This document shows, one piece after another, positions 1 through 9,313 of a DNA stretch of 64,000 nt; the stretch's first letter is position 1; each line of letters starts with the position of its first letter. A program made the position numbers and the translations under genes. The notes beneath the pieces are model-generated. The model was not told the DNA's origin and did no database searches. It worked only from the letters and a program-made list of their open reading frames with translations. The DNA is from Microbacterium sp. (GTDB lineage: Bacteria > Actinomycetota > Actinomycetes > Actinomycetales > Microbacteriaceae). The DNA is taken from positions 1-64,000 of the forward strand of contig JAEKKN010000017.1 in assembly GCA_019510305.1 (NCBI GenBank). Direction: 5' to 3'.

Positions 1-432
1 CTCAGTGACGACCTGCGAACCACGGCAGGGGAGCCGATGCTCCTGTTCACCGCCTCACAGGCGCCCTGGACCCGACCATTCCGCAATGAAGAAACGGGCT
101 ACAACGACCTCGCGTTCATCACGGACGGTCCCTTCGTGATTCAGGATGATGCGGGGCTTGCGCTCCTCTGGTCGAGCGGTGGCGAAGGCGGCTACTCTGT
201 CGGCGTGGCCCGCAGCTCCACAGGTCTTATCACCGGCCCGTGGATGCACCACCCGCAACCTCTGGTGGCGGCTGATGGTGGACACGCGATGCTGCTCGCA
301 ACGCGTGGCGATCGCTTTCTGATCTTCCACCAACCGAATGGCCTTCCTTTCGAGAGGATGACAATCGAACGCGTGGCTGAAGTCAACGGTACCTACCGGG
401 TCTGCGCTGCAGGCCCCAGAGTCTCTTCGTGA
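1..432 (+). CDS. GH43-family glycosidase, C-terminal fragment (cut by window start)
   Basis: The reading frame is open from the first base and stops at 430-432, so the start lies outside the window. The visible 143 residues match the last two blades of a GH43 five-bladed propeller: a DGPF segment, then LLWSSGGEGGYSVGVARS and a SG-ITGPW stretch, then DGGHAML and a closing FHQPNG segment. GH43 enzymes are mostly arabinofuranosidases, arabinanases and beta-xylosidases acting on plant hemicellulose or arabinan; the substrate cannot be read from the tail. The next gene, a GH127 beta-L-arabinofuranosidase, starts 20 bases downstream on the same strand, so the two are probably one operon. The catalytic acids are upstream of the window. 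Confidence 0.8.
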   Translation, partial: LSDDLRTTAGEPMLLFTASQAPWTRPFRNEETGYNDLAFITDGPFVIQDDAGLALLWSSGGEGGYSVGVARSSTGLITGPWMHHPQPLVAADGGHAMLLATRGDRFLIFHQPNGLPFERMTIERVAEVNGTYRVCAAGPRVSS

Positions 433-451
433 TCGATCAGGAGATGATCTT

Positions 452-2341
452 GTGAATCAGAAAACTCCGGTTGGCTTCATCGGGCCGCGTAATGCGGAAC
501 TGCTCGAGGGCCCTGCGCTGACCAGGGCACGGCTGAATCGCGACTATCTGATGAGTCTCACTGCCGAGAACTTGCTTCGCCCGTATCTGATGGAGGCGGG
601 TTTGTGGGGGTACTCCGGTTCTGTGGGGACGACGGTCGGTGAGGCCGCGATCGATGGCCCCGAGACGTGGCACTGGGGGTGGGAATCGCCCACGAGTGAG
701 TTGCGCGGGCACATCCTCGGCCACTGGCTGTCGGCCGCCTCTTGCCTGGCGACTAGCGATGAGGAAGTGCGCGCGCGGGCGAACCACATCGTTGAAGAGC
801 TGGTCAGATGTCAGGACGCGAATGGCGGCCAGTGGGTGGCTGGAATCCCCCGGGAGCACATGAGTCGAATCGTGCAGGGCAAGGACGTGTGGGCGCCCCA
901 ATACACGGTGCACAAGATCCTCGAGGGGCTCTGGGACATGTACGCGGTTGCAGGCAGTGCCGCAGCGCTGGATCTGCTCGTCGGCTTTGCCGATTGGTTC
1001 GTTCAATGGACTGATCCCATGAGTCGTGCGCAGCTCGACGACGTGCTGGATGTGGAGACGGGAGGGATGCTGGAGGTCTGGGCGAACCTCTACGGCGAAA
1101 CGGGCGAGAGTAAGTATGCAGCGCTGATGAGTCGATACGACCGGCCGCGGTTCTTCGATCGCCTGCTCGCAGGTGAGGACGTGTTGACCAACAGGCACGC
1201 CAATACGCAGATCCCCGAGGTGCTGGGCGCTGCTCGAGCGTGGGAGGTCACGGGGGAGCGCCGCTGGCGCGACATCGTGGAAGCGTTCTGGGTCCAGGCC
1301 GTCGGTCTGCGCGGCACTTACTGCACGGGCGGGTCGACGTCAGGAGAGGTCTGGCAACCGGTGCAGGTCACCCAGTCCCGTCTGCACCGCGTGCAGGAAC
1401 ACTGCACCGTCTACAACATGATGCGCCTCGCCCAGATCCTGTACAGCTGGACGGGCGAGAAGACGTATGCGGACTATTGGGAACGCAACCTGGTCAACGG
1501 GATCTTCGGGCAGCAGAATTCGAAGACGGGCATGGTGACGTACTTCCTCCCTCTCGCGCCGGGCAGCGAGAAGCAATGGGGTTCGCGCACAAACGACTTC
1601 TGGTGCTGCCACGGCACGCTGCTGCAAGCGCACTCTCACCACGCGACTGCTGCCGTCCAGCGAGACGAGAACGGTCTGCGGATCAGCCAGTTCATCCCCT
1701 CGGTCACGCGTTGGGACGATGTCGCCGGCGCCAGTGTCACCATCCGCATTCAGCAGGATCCTCTCGGCGTCGTGGTGTTAGGGCAATCGGTAACACCACG
1801 CGGTCTGAACGCCATCCAACGTCTGGTCCCGGATCTGCCCGTCGAACGCCCGGATCAGATGGTCTTCGATATCGAGGTGAGTCCGGACCGCACCACGCGG
1901 TTCGCGGTGCGGCTACGGATACCCGAATGGGTGCAGACCGTGATTCGCGTGTCCTGTGCCGGGGAGGAGCTCGCCTACGTCGACGACGAAGGCTGGGCTG
2001 TCGTCGATCGCGTCTGGTCGGCGGGTGACGTGATACGCGTCGAGCTCCCGACCGGAGTCCGCGCCGTCCCCGCCGTTGATGACCCTGGAGCGGTGTCGTT
2101 CGAAGACGGCCCGTATGTTCTGGCCGGAATGACGTCACAGCGGGTGACCGTCGAACCCGCAATCGAAGGCGACTTGTCGACCGTGCTCGCCCCTGATGAG
2201 ACGAGGACCCACAACTGGTGGAACGCCGGCACCTACCGCACCACCCGCACCCCCGACATACGGTTCGTCCCCCTCAGCGACGTCACCGACGGCACCTACA
2301 CCGTGTACTTTCCTATCGAGAGCACTGCCCCTCTCGTTTAG
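452..2341 (+). CDS. GH127 (DUF1680) beta-L-arabinofuranosidase
   Basis: The 629-residue protein has the GH127 fold signature. Characterised GH127 enzymes such as HypBA1 use a zinc-bound cysteine as nucleophile, held by a Glu-x-Cys pair and a Cys-Cys pair. Both are visible: E316-H-C318 in EHCTVYNMMRL, and C385-C386 in FWCCHG, C385 being the expected nucleophile. No signal peptide is seen, so it probably acts in the cytoplasm on imported beta-L-arabinooligosaccharides. It starts with GTG at 452, chosen because CAGGAG lies at 438-443, eight bases upstream. It follows the GH43 gene closely. Length is near the usual 640-660. The family is secure; the exact linkage cleaved is inferred. Confidence 0.88.
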   Translation: MNQKTPVGFIGPRNAELLEGPALTRARLNRDYLMSLTAENLLRPYLMEAGLWGYSGSVGTTVGEAAIDGPETWHWGWESPTSELRGHILGHWLSAASCLATSDEEVRARANHIVEELVRCQDANGGQWVAGIPREHMSRIVQGKDVWAPQYTVHKILEGLWDMYAVAGSAAALDLLVGFADWFVQWTDPMSRAQLDDVLDVETGGMLEVWANLYGETGESKYAALMSRYDRPRFFDRLLAGEDVLTNRHANTQIPEVLGAARAWEVTGERRWRDIVEAFWVQAVGLRGTYCTGGSTSGEVWQPVQVTQSRLHRVQEHCTVYNMMRLAQILYSWTGEKTYADYWERNLVNGIFGQQNSKTGMVTYFLPLAPGSEKQWGSRTNDFWCCHGTLLQAHSHHATAAVQRDENGLRISQFIPSVTRWDDVAGASVTIRIQQDPLGVVVLGQSVTPRGLNAIQRLVPDLPVERPDQMVFDIEVSPDRTTRFAVRLRIPEWVQTVIRVSCAGEELAYVDDEGWAVVDRVWSAGDVIRVELPTGVRAVPAVDDPGAVSFEDGPYVLAGMTSQRVTVEPAIEGDLSTVLAPDETRTHNWWNAGTYRTTRTPDIRFVPLSDVTDGTYTVYFPIESTAPLV

Positions 2342-2567
2342 CTGTTCCGCCAGCGCCGCGTCCAAGACGAGGCGCCCGGCTCGCAGTCCAGCGAGATCCG
2401 CGGCACGGCCACGCCATAGGTATGTTGGCGGAGGCGCCGTCCAGGCAGAGGAAGAATGCGACCCACTGTGGTACCGCAGCCGAGCAGAGGCGTCAGCATC
2501 AGCCTCCGGGTGATGGAGCGGCCAATCCTGTCCTGTGTGTCGGACCGTGAAGCGGCGGTCGGCGCGG
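2342..2567. other. intergenic spacer between convergent genes
   Basis: 226 bases between the GH127 stop and the stop of the minus-strand LacI gene. No convincing coding sequence, strong hairpin or operator was found in it. Confidence 0.5.
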
Positions 2568-3527
2568 CTAGGTCGTTTCGCCTTTGATGACCCGGAGAGG
2601 GAAGTGCAGGTCGGACTCCTTTACGGGCTCTCCTGTGATGGCTGCGAGAAAGCCGGCCACGGTCGCATGTGCCGCGTCGCCGGCAGGGTAGTCGATGGTC
2701 GTAAGACGGGGGACGAAGATCTGCGAGAGCGGGGTGTTGTCCATGCCGATGACTGCCAGCTCGTGGGGAACGCGTCGTCCGCGCAGTATCCCCGCTGTTA
2801 GGACGGCCGCTGCGATGTCATCGTTGTAGCAAGCGATCGCGACCGGCGTGTCCTCCAGCGAGTCCATGACCGCCAGGGACTCTGCTCGACTCACGCCCAG
2901 CTCGAGGATCCTCGGTTCCGGTAATCCGCGATGCTGACACTCGTCGCGGACGCCCGCCTCGCGCTCGTCACCGAAGACGTCCTGTCGTGTGTCGCGAAGG
3001 CGGGCGTAGGCCACGCGATGGTGTCCCTGCTCGGCGAGGTGGCACACCTGGAGTCGCCCGATGTCGTAGTTCACGTCGCGGCGATCCCCGGACGGGGGCG
3101 AGGAGAAGAACTGCACGCCTCTCGATCGCATGATCTCCTGCTCCCGTTCCAGGAACGGTATGAAAGAGAGGACACCCCGCGGGCTGGCGGTCGAGATGAG
3201 TCGGTCGAACATCTGCGCGGACGGCGTGGAGAGGCGCAGCAGCAGCGTGAGGCCGTGCTCTGCCAGTTCCTCGGTCGCCTTCTCGAAGATGACCTGAAGG
3301 TTCACGCCGAACGTGGTGTCGGGGATGAGTGCGATCACGAGATCACTGGTGCCCCGCACGAGGCTCCGCGCCGCCGCCGACGGCTGGTACGCGAGCTCTC
3401 GGGCCGCTTGCTCTACCTTCTCGCGGGTCGCCGCGGCGAACTTGGCTCCGCGGCCGTTGAGAATCTCGCTGACGGTCGACCTCGACACGCCTGCGTGGAG
3501 CGCGACGTCGCGGCTGGTCGTGGCCAT
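2568..3527 (-). CDS. LacI-family transcriptional repressor (LacI-1)
   Basis: A 319-residue LacI/GalR repressor. Residues 4-25 form the helix-turn-helix (DVALHAGVSRSTVSEILNG), followed by the hinge helix and a periplasmic-binding-protein-like sensor domain with the usual CYNDDIAAAVL and IGMDNTPLS segments. It is divergent from the GH2/DHA2 operon; two palindromes of the form TTGnnnCGnnnCAA lie in the shared 190-base region, so it probably represses that operon and perhaps itself until a sugar binds. It resembles the second LacI of this window (8155-9111) in recognition helix and length, which suggests duplication. The start at 3527 is preceded by a GGAAGAG ribosome site. The ligand is unknown. 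Confidence 0.88.
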   Translation of the reverse strand: MATTSRDVALHAGVSRSTVSEILNGRGAKFAAATREKVEQAARELAYQPSAAARSLVRGTSDLVIALIPDTTFGVNLQVIFEKATEELAEHGLTLLLRLSTPSAQMFDRLISTASPRGVLSFIPFLEREQEIMRSRGVQFFSSPPSGDRRDVNYDIGRLQVCHLAEQGHHRVAYARLRDTRQDVFGDEREAGVRDECQHRGLPEPRILELGVSRAESLAVMDSLEDTPVAIACYNDDIAAAVLTAGILRGRRVPHELAVIGMDNTPLSQIFVPRLTTIDYPAGDAAHATVAGFLAAITGEPVKESDLHFPLRVIKGETT

Positions 3528-3590
3528 TGCGGCTCTCTTCCGTTCTTGAACTGGCTCTCAGGGTACCCACTCCTCCAAAGCGCTATCGGA

Positions 3591-3604
3591 TTGACGCGTG
3601 ACAA
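3591..3604. promoter_or_regulatory. LacI-type operator, distal
   Basis: TTGACGCGTGACAA matches its reverse complement at 10 of 14 bases with a central CG. It lies 32 bases (about three helical turns) from the second palindrome at 3623. Confidence 0.6.
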
Positions 3605-3622
3605 TGAGGGCTTCTCCCGCTA

Positions 3623-3636
3623 TTGTTTCGTAACAA
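3623..3636. promoter_or_regulatory. LacI-type operator, proximal
   Basis: TTGTTTCGTAACAA matches its reverse complement at 12 of 14 bases with a central CG, the classical form of LacI/GalR operators. It lies between LacI-1 and the GH2 operon and is AT-rich against a GC-rich background. Confidence 0.75.
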
Positions 3637-3715
3637 CGGCACGTCACTGTCGCCCAGCGCCTAAGTGCCGACCGCGGCGTATGCACGACATTTCACGACA
3701 ACGGGGTTCTGATCA

Positions 3716-3892
3716 ATGACTCGAAAACTCTCTGATGGCATCTCGCCGTCCTCGGGTCTTGACCCTCGGATCATCGACGTGGTCTTCTTCGTCGGTGCCG
3801 CCATCGCGATGCTGGGTGCGGTGGCCATCGTCCCCGTCACCGCCAGGCGTCGAGCCGACCTCGCCACCCCAGGCATCAAGGTCATGCGCTGA
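3716..3892 (+). CDS. possible small membrane protein, or remnant of a transporter
   Basis: An open frame of 58 residues begins with ATG 80 bases after the proximal operator and ends with TGA at 3890-3892. It has a polar N-terminus, one strongly hydrophobic helix (about residues 21-42, DVVFFVGAAIAMLGAVAIVP) and a basic tail (TARRRAD). One helix followed by a basic tail is also what the last membrane helix of a DHA-type MFS protein looks like, so it may be a transporter relic rather than a working gene. No good ribosome site is visible. It sits between the operators and the GH2 gene, 127 bases upstream of the latter. Function unknown. Confidence 0.3.
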   Translation: MTRKLSDGISPSSGLDPRIIDVVFFVGAAIAMLGAVAIVPVTARRRADLATPGIKVMR

Positions 3893-4019
3893 CGCGGAGG
3901 TTCGGCCGCCACCGCATCCCATCCGCCGATCAGGCGACGACACCTACCGATCCCGTCCGCCATCTAGAACCGGCACGCATGCCACGCATGAGGACGACAC
4001 CCGCATGAAGGAGCCCACC

Positions 4020-6524
4020 ATGACGACCACCTCATTCAACGACGGCTGGAGCGTTCGCGACAAGACGAGCATCTTCGAGAGCCTTCAAGGCGCCGTCGAG
4101 ACGGAGTCGGTCCGGCTCCCGCATGACGCCCTCATCCACCGTGACCGCTCCGGGGCCGCCGGACGGACCTCGCACACGGGGTACTTCCCCAGCGCCACTG
4201 TGGAGTACGCGAAGACTCTCCACATCCCGGAGGACTACCGGGACAAGCGCGTCACGCTCGAGCTGCAGGGCGTCCATCGCGATGCGATGGTCTACGTGAA
4301 CGAGGTGTTCGCCGCGCAGCGGCCGTTCGGATACTCCACCTTCTACGTCGAGCTCGACGCCTTCCTGACGTATGGCGCCGCGAACACGATCCGAATCGAG
4401 GCCCGCGCCCACGAGGACTCCCGCTGGTACACCGGCGTCGGAATGCACCGCGACGCATGGCTGCACGTCACCGAGCTTGTGCACGTCACGCGGACCGGCG
4501 TGCAGATCACGACTCCCGACATCGACGCCCGTCGTGCCGTCGTCGAGGTCGTGACGACCGTGCAGAACGAAAGCACAGGCACCGCGCAGCGGTCGATCTC
4601 CACAGTCCTGCGGGACTCCGAAGGCCGGACCGTCGCCACCGACACCGCCCTCCTCACCCTGCGCGCAGGATCGACCTCCGTCACGCGCCAACGACTTTAT
4701 GTCACGACCCCGCAGCTATGGGACGTGGGCAGCCCCTCCCTCTACACGTCCGTCACCACTCTTCTCGACACGGGGACCGCGGTCGAGGAGCGCGAGACCC
4801 GCTTCGGCATCCGCACCCTCCAACTTGACCCGGTCGAGGGTCTGCGGATCAATGGGACAACCGTGAAGCTCCGCGGGGCATGCATCCATCACGACAACGG
4901 CATCCTCGGAGCCGCCACGATCGGCCGCGCCGAGGAACGACGCGTGCAGTTGTTGAAGGCGGCGGGCTTCAACGCGATCCGCAGCTCGCACAACCCGCTC
5001 AGCCAGGCGATGCTCGACGCCTGCGACCGTCACGGGATGCTCGTCATGGACGAGACCTTCGACATGTGGACGGTCGGCAAGTCCGCCTTCGACTACTCCC
5101 TCTCTTTCCCGGAGTGGTGGGAGCGAGACGTGGAAGCCCTCGTCGCGAAGGACTTCAACCACCCCTCGGTGATCTTCTACTCCATCGGCAACGAGATCCC
5201 CGAGACAGGGAACCCGCTCGGATCCGACTGGGGACGGAGGATCGCGGAGAAGATCCGCTCACTCGACGAGACCCGTTTCGTCACGAACAGCATCAACGGC
5301 TTCGTGTCAGCGCTCACCGAGGTCGCCCGCATCATGGCGGCACAGCGCGAGGGCGATGCCCCCGCCGGAGTGAACGCGGCAGGCGACTTCATGGGAGCGA
5401 TCAACGCCTCCGGCATGGTGACGGAGAGGACCGCGGAATCCTTCGCCGCCGTCGACGTCGCCGGCATCAACTACGGCGAGACCCGCTATGTCGCCGACAG
5501 CGATGAGTTCCCCAACCGCATCATCGTCGGCACTGAGACCTTCCCCCGGAACATCGACGTCAATTGGCGCCTGGTCGAGGAGAACCCGCACGTGATCGGT
5601 GACTTCACCTGGACCGGCTGGGACTACCTGGGCGAGGTCGGGATCGGCCGAGTCCAGTACCTCGCTGACGGTGAGGGTCCCTCCTTCGCGGCTCCCTACC
5701 CCTGGCTCGCAGCCTGGTGCGGTGACCTCGATATCACGGGATTCCGCCGCCCCATGTCGTACTACCGCGAGACGGTGTTCGGGCTCCGCCACGAGCCCTA
5801 CGTTGCGGTGCAACCTCCGCAGCACCACGGCGCCGTCCAGTTCCCGAGCCCGTGGGCGTGGTCCGATGCCGTCGCAAGCTGGACCTGGGATGTCCCGGCA
5901 GGCTCTCCCGCCACCGTCGAGGTCTACAGCGACGCCGACGAGGTCGAGCTGCTCCTCAACGGTGAGAGCATCGGCCGGGCGGCGGCCGGCCGCGACCACG
6001 GCTACCGTGCCGTCTTCGAGGTTCCTTACGCGCCCGGCGAGCTCACCGCCATCGCCCACACCGCCGGATCCGAGGTGAGCCGGGCCAGTCTCCGGACAGC
6101 GTCAGAAGACGTGCGGCTGAAGGTGGAGGCCGATCGCGATCGCCTGATCGACAACACCTCCGACCTCGGCTTCATCACCATCGAGCTGCGCGACGCCGAG
6201 GGCACCCTCATCACCGGCGCCGACCGCCTCGCCAGAGTCGCGATCAGCGGCGCGGCGATCCTCCAGGGCCTGGGGAGCGCGCGCCCCGACCCTACTGAGA
6301 AGTACGACTCGGACGAGCACACCACCTTCCAGGGGCGCCTCCTCGCCGTCGTCCGGCCCACCGGTGTCGGACGCGTCACCGTCATCGTGACCGCCGACGG
6401 GCTCGAGCCCGTGACCATCGCACTCGACGTCGCAGCCGCCAGCGCCGAGCGGGGCCGTGAGGCCCTCCTGGGGCACGAGGCGGCCCTACCCGTCCCCCCC
6501 ATCACTTCGGCCGGTGGCCGGTGA
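4020..6524 (+). CDS. GH2-family glycoside hydrolase (beta-galactosidase/beta-glucuronidase type)
   Basis: The 834-residue protein has the GH2 layout: sugar-binding N-domain (about 1-150), immunoglobulin-like domain (150-265), TIM barrel (265-560) and C-terminal immunoglobulin-like domains of the DUF4982 type. The catalytic pair is visible: the acid/base in YSIGNE (E392) and the nucleophile in VGTE (E506). FNAIRSSHNP is also typical. There is no signal peptide, so it acts inside the cell. The ATG at 4020 was chosen because AAGGAG lies at 4008-4013; the frame is open further upstream without any domain. The DHA2 exporter overlaps its stop. Divergent LacI-1 and its operators probably control it. 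Substrate specificity is not readable. Confidence 0.87.
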   Translation: MTTTSFNDGWSVRDKTSIFESLQGAVETESVRLPHDALIHRDRSGAAGRTSHTGYFPSATVEYAKTLHIPEDYRDKRVTLELQGVHRDAMVYVNEVFAAQRPFGYSTFYVELDAFLTYGAANTIRIEARAHEDSRWYTGVGMHRDAWLHVTELVHVTRTGVQITTPDIDARRAVVEVVTTVQNESTGTAQRSISTVLRDSEGRTVATDTALLTLRAGSTSVTRQRLYVTTPQLWDVGSPSLYTSVTTLLDTGTAVEERETRFGIRTLQLDPVEGLRINGTTVKLRGACIHHDNGILGAATIGRAEERRVQLLKAAGFNAIRSSHNPLSQAMLDACDRHGMLVMDETFDMWTVGKSAFDYSLSFPEWWERDVEALVAKDFNHPSVIFYSIGNEIPETGNPLGSDWGRRIAEKIRSLDETRFVTNSINGFVSALTEVARIMAAQREGDAPAGVNAAGDFMGAINASGMVTERTAESFAAVDVAGINYGETRYVADSDEFPNRIIVGTETFPRNIDVNWRLVEENPHVIGDFTWTGWDYLGEVGIGRVQYLADGEGPSFAAPYPWLAAWCGDLDITGFRRPMSYYRETVFGLRHEPYVAVQPPQHHGAVQFPSPWAWSDAVASWTWDVPAGSPATVEVYSDADEVELLLNGESIGRAAAGRDHGYRAVFEVPYAPGELTAIAHTAGSEVSRASLRTASEDVRLKVEADRDRLIDNTSDLGFITIELRDAEGTLITGADRLARVAISGAAILQGLGSARPDPTEKYDSDEHTTFQGRLLAVVRPTGVGRVTVIVTADGLEPVTIALDVAAASAERGREALLGHEAALPVPPITSAGGR

Positions 6525-8101
6525 GCACCCAGAAGAAGCGCATGTCTGCCTCGGAGTATCCACGACAACTACGAGTGGGTCCACTGGCGACAAAGCCCAC
6601 CTCCGCAGCCGACCGGATGGACGTCGTGACCGCAATCGATCCCTCAAGGGCCACTGCCGACCCCGCGATGGACGAACGGCTCCCGAAGCGGGCGAAGCCG
6701 ATCATCGGGCTGCTCCTGGCCTCGGCGTTCGTCGTGATCCTGAACGAGACGATCATGGGGGTGGCACTGCCGAGCCTCATTCGGGACCTCGGGATCACCG
6801 CGGCCACCGCCCAATGGCTGACCACCGCTTACCTCCTGACGATGGCGATCATCATCCCCACAACGGGTCAAGTCCTTCAGCGGTTCGGCACGAGGTCGGT
6901 CTTCATCGCGGCGATGACGCTGTTCACCCTCGGCACCCTCCTCGCCGCGGCAGCACCCGGCTTCGAGGTGCTCTTGGCCGGCCGCGTCGTCCAGGCCAGC
7001 GGCACGGCGCTCATGATCCCGCTGCTGATGACGACCGTGCTCACCTTCGTCCCGGCATCGCGCCGGGGCCGAATGATGGGCCTGATCTCGATCGTGATCG
7101 CCGTCGCGCCGGCGATCGGCCCGACGATCTCGGGGCTCATCCTGAGCTCGCTGTCCTGGCGGTGGCTGTTCATCGTCGTGCTCCCCATCGCGCTCGTCGC
7201 GCTGATCCTCGGCTCCGTCCTCATCACGGACATCGCCGAGACCCGTAGAAGCCGGTTCGACGTGCTGTCGATTCTGCTCGCCGCGATCGGCTTCGGTGGG
7301 CTGATCTTCGGGCTGAGCAGCCTGGGGGAGGCGGCCGCCGGAGAGGTGCTGCTCCCGCCGGTGGTGCCCGTGGCGGTCGGGGTCCTCGCTCTGGCTGTCT
7401 TTGTTCTCCGCTCGCTGTCGCTGCAGGAGCAGGACCGGGCCCTCATGGATCTTCGTCCCTTCCGCTCGCAGGCCTTCGCGATCTCGACGCTCCTGGTGAT
7501 CGTCAGCATGGCAACGCTGTTCGGGTCGCTCATCCTGCTCCCGATCTACCTGCAAGACGTGCTCGGCCTCGACACGCTCCAGACAGGGCTGACGCTCCTC
7601 CCCGGCGGAGTTGCGATGGGGGTCGCCGCCCCCATTGTCGGCCGTCTCTTCGACCGCTTCGGGCCGAAGCCGCTCGTCACCCCGGGTGCCGTGCTCCTCA
7701 GTGCCTCACTGTGGGGGCTGACCACCGTGAACGAGGGGACCGGCGTCGTCTTGGTCATCGCGGTCCATGTCGCGCTCAACGTGGGGCTCGGGTTCATGCT
7801 CACACCCTTGCTCACCTCGGCGCTGGGGTCGCTGCCGAAGAATCTGTACTCTCACGGATCCGCGATCGTTAACACGCTGCAGCAGGTCGCCGGCGCCGCC
7901 GGAACGGCCTTGTTCATCACGCTCATGACCACCGGGACCGTCGCCGCGACGGCCGCAGGCTCTGCTGTCGTCCCCGCCCAGGTCGCCGGCGTGCACACGG
8001 CGTTCGTCTGGGGAGCTTTCCTCTCGCTGGTTCCCGTCCTGCTGTCCCTTTTCGTCAAGCGGCCGTCCGACGTCGACCGGAGCACGTTGGTGGCCCACTG
8101 A
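6521..8101 (+). CDS. MFS transporter, DHA2 (EmrB/QacA-type, 14 helices)
   Basis: A 526-residue membrane protein of the DHA2 drug:proton antiporter class. Helix 1 carries LNETIMGVALP (the D/E-x-T-I-V-x-x-A-L-P motif of this family), followed by QWLTTAYLL and motif C-like segments in helix 5 (APAIGPTISGLIL). About 14 hydrophobic helices can be drawn. The GTG start at 6521 overlaps the GH2 stop (GTGA), implying translational coupling; ATG at 6618 or 6669 would give a more usual N-terminus, since the first 50 residues are polar. DHA2 proteins export drugs or metabolites, so pairing with a GH2 enzyme is unusual: it may expel an aglycone released by hydrolysis. That role is inferred. Confidence 0.82.
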   Translation: MSTQKKRMSASEYPRQLRVGPLATKPTSAADRMDVVTAIDPSRATADPAMDERLPKRAKPIIGLLLASAFVVILNETIMGVALPSLIRDLGITAATAQWLTTAYLLTMAIIIPTTGQVLQRFGTRSVFIAAMTLFTLGTLLAAAAPGFEVLLAGRVVQASGTALMIPLLMTTVLTFVPASRRGRMMGLISIVIAVAPAIGPTISGLILSSLSWRWLFIVVLPIALVALILGSVLITDIAETRRSRFDVLSILLAAIGFGGLIFGLSSLGEAAAGEVLLPPVVPVAVGVLALAVFVLRSLSLQEQDRALMDLRPFRSQAFAISTLLVIVSMATLFGSLILLPIYLQDVLGLDTLQTGLTLLPGGVAMGVAAPIVGRLFDRFGPKPLVTPGAVLLSASLWGLTTVNEGTGVVLVIAVHVALNVGLGFMLTPLLTSALGSLPKNLYSHGSAIVNTLQQVAGAAGTALFITLMTTGTVAATAAGSAVVPAQVAGVHTAFVWGAFLSLVPVLLSLFVKRPSDVDRSTLVAH

Positions 8102-8154
8102 TTAGCGCAGCGTGGCAGCGCCCCGGCGGCAACCTGCACGGCGTGTCATCGTGG

Positions 8155-9111
8155 TCAGACCGTTCCCCCCTCGACGATATACACGTTGAATTGGCTGGGG
8201 CTGGTGGGCTGGAGTCTCTTGTCCAGTCGGGCGAGCAGTTGCTCGAGAGCGGGGGCCGTGGCTTCTTCGGCGTGGTAGCCCACAGTGGTGAGGGGTGGGG
8301 TGGTGAAGCGGGCGAGCGGAATGTCGTCCATGCCGAGCAGGGCGAGGTCCTCGGGGACGCGCCAACCTCGTTCGTGAGCGGCGAACAGGAGCGCTGCGGC
8401 GACCTCGTCGTTGTAGCAGCCTACGGCGAAGCCCGGCTCGCCCAGGCTGTCCAGCGCCGATCGGGCATCGTCGGCGGTGATGCCGAGGTGCAGGATCCTC
8501 GGCTTGTCGAGGCCGGCGGCGGCGCACTCCGCAGCGAAGAGAATCTCGCGCGGGCCGCCGAAAGGATCGGTGCGCGTGTCTCGCAGATGGGCGAACGCGA
8601 GCCTCCGGTAGCCGCGGTCCATGAGATACCGCGCCTGGAACGCCCCGATCTGGGCGTTGGAGTCGAGGGAGAGCGATTCATCCGGCTCCAGGAGCTCCAC
8701 GCCCTGCCGCAGGACGACCTCACGCTGCGGGTCGGGCAGTCTCTCCAATGAGATGATCAACCGGGGCGACAGGCTCTTGACCACCCGATCGAGAGATGCG
8801 GCGTCATGGCCGGCCAGACGCAGGACGAGCGTCAGCCCGCGCTTCGCCAACTCATCGGTCATGGACGCGTAGATGTCCTGCAGGTTGTGGCCGAACGTCG
8901 TGTTCGGGATGAGAGCGATGACGACATCGCTGGACCCGCGCGCGAGGGTCCTCCCAGCGGAGGACGGCTCGTACCCCAGCTCAGCGACAGCGCTGGCCAC
9001 CTTCGCACGCGTCTCCTCTGCGAAGTACTCAGCCCGACCGTTGAGAATCTGGCTGACAGTGGATCGTGAGACGCCAGCTCGATTCGCCACGTCCTGACTG
9101 GTGGGATTCAT
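8155..9111 (-). CDS. LacI-family transcriptional repressor (LacI-2)
   Basis: A 318-residue LacI/GalR repressor. The helix-turn-helix at residues 5-26 (DVANRAGVSRSTVSQILNG) is nearly the same as in LacI-1, and the sensor domain carries the matching GCYNDEVAAALL and LGMDDIPLARF segments. The ATG at 9111 is preceded by AGGAGGG with correct spacing; an upstream in-frame start at 9156 is less likely. It is divergent from the ABC importer operon, and two TTGnnnCGnnnCAA palindromes (9293-9306, 9314-9327) stand in front of that operon. The natural reading is sugar-relieved repression of the importer. Convergent with the DHA2 gene. Confidence 0.88.
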   Translation of the reverse strand: MNPTSQDVANRAGVSRSTVSQILNGRAEYFAEETRAKVASAVAELGYEPSSAGRTLARGSSDVVIALIPNTTFGHNLQDIYASMTDELAKRGLTLVLRLAGHDAASLDRVVKSLSPRLIISLERLPDPQREVVLRQGVELLEPDESLSLDSNAQIGAFQARYLMDRGYRRLAFAHLRDTRTDPFGGPREILFAAECAAAGLDKPRILHLGITADDARSALDSLGEPGFAVGCYNDEVAAALLFAAHERGWRVPEDLALLGMDDIPLARFTTPPLTTVGYHAEEATAPALEQLLARLDKRLQPTSPSQFNVYIVEGGTV

Positions 9112-9292
9112 CGGAGCCCTCCTGACTACGTGCGTCAGCTTACCGAGAATGGCCACATCGATCCGATGTCCGGGCCCGCAGCGAGCATCCTACGCGCGCG
9201 ACGGTGCGGACGGGCCTCGTCTGGAAGGCGAGGCGCGGTATCGGAGTCCGGGCCAGCGAAACAAACACAGCCCAGCACTTGTGTTTCGGCAG

Positions 9293-9306
9293 TTGACACG
9301 CAACAA
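9293..9306. promoter_or_regulatory. LacI-type operator, distal
   Basis: TTGACACGCAACAA has the same TTGnnnCGnnnCAA frame as the neighbouring palindrome but only 8 of 14 symmetrical bases. Its centre is 21 bases, two helical turns, from the perfect site at 9314. Confidence 0.5.
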
Positions 9307-9313
9307 TCAGTCA

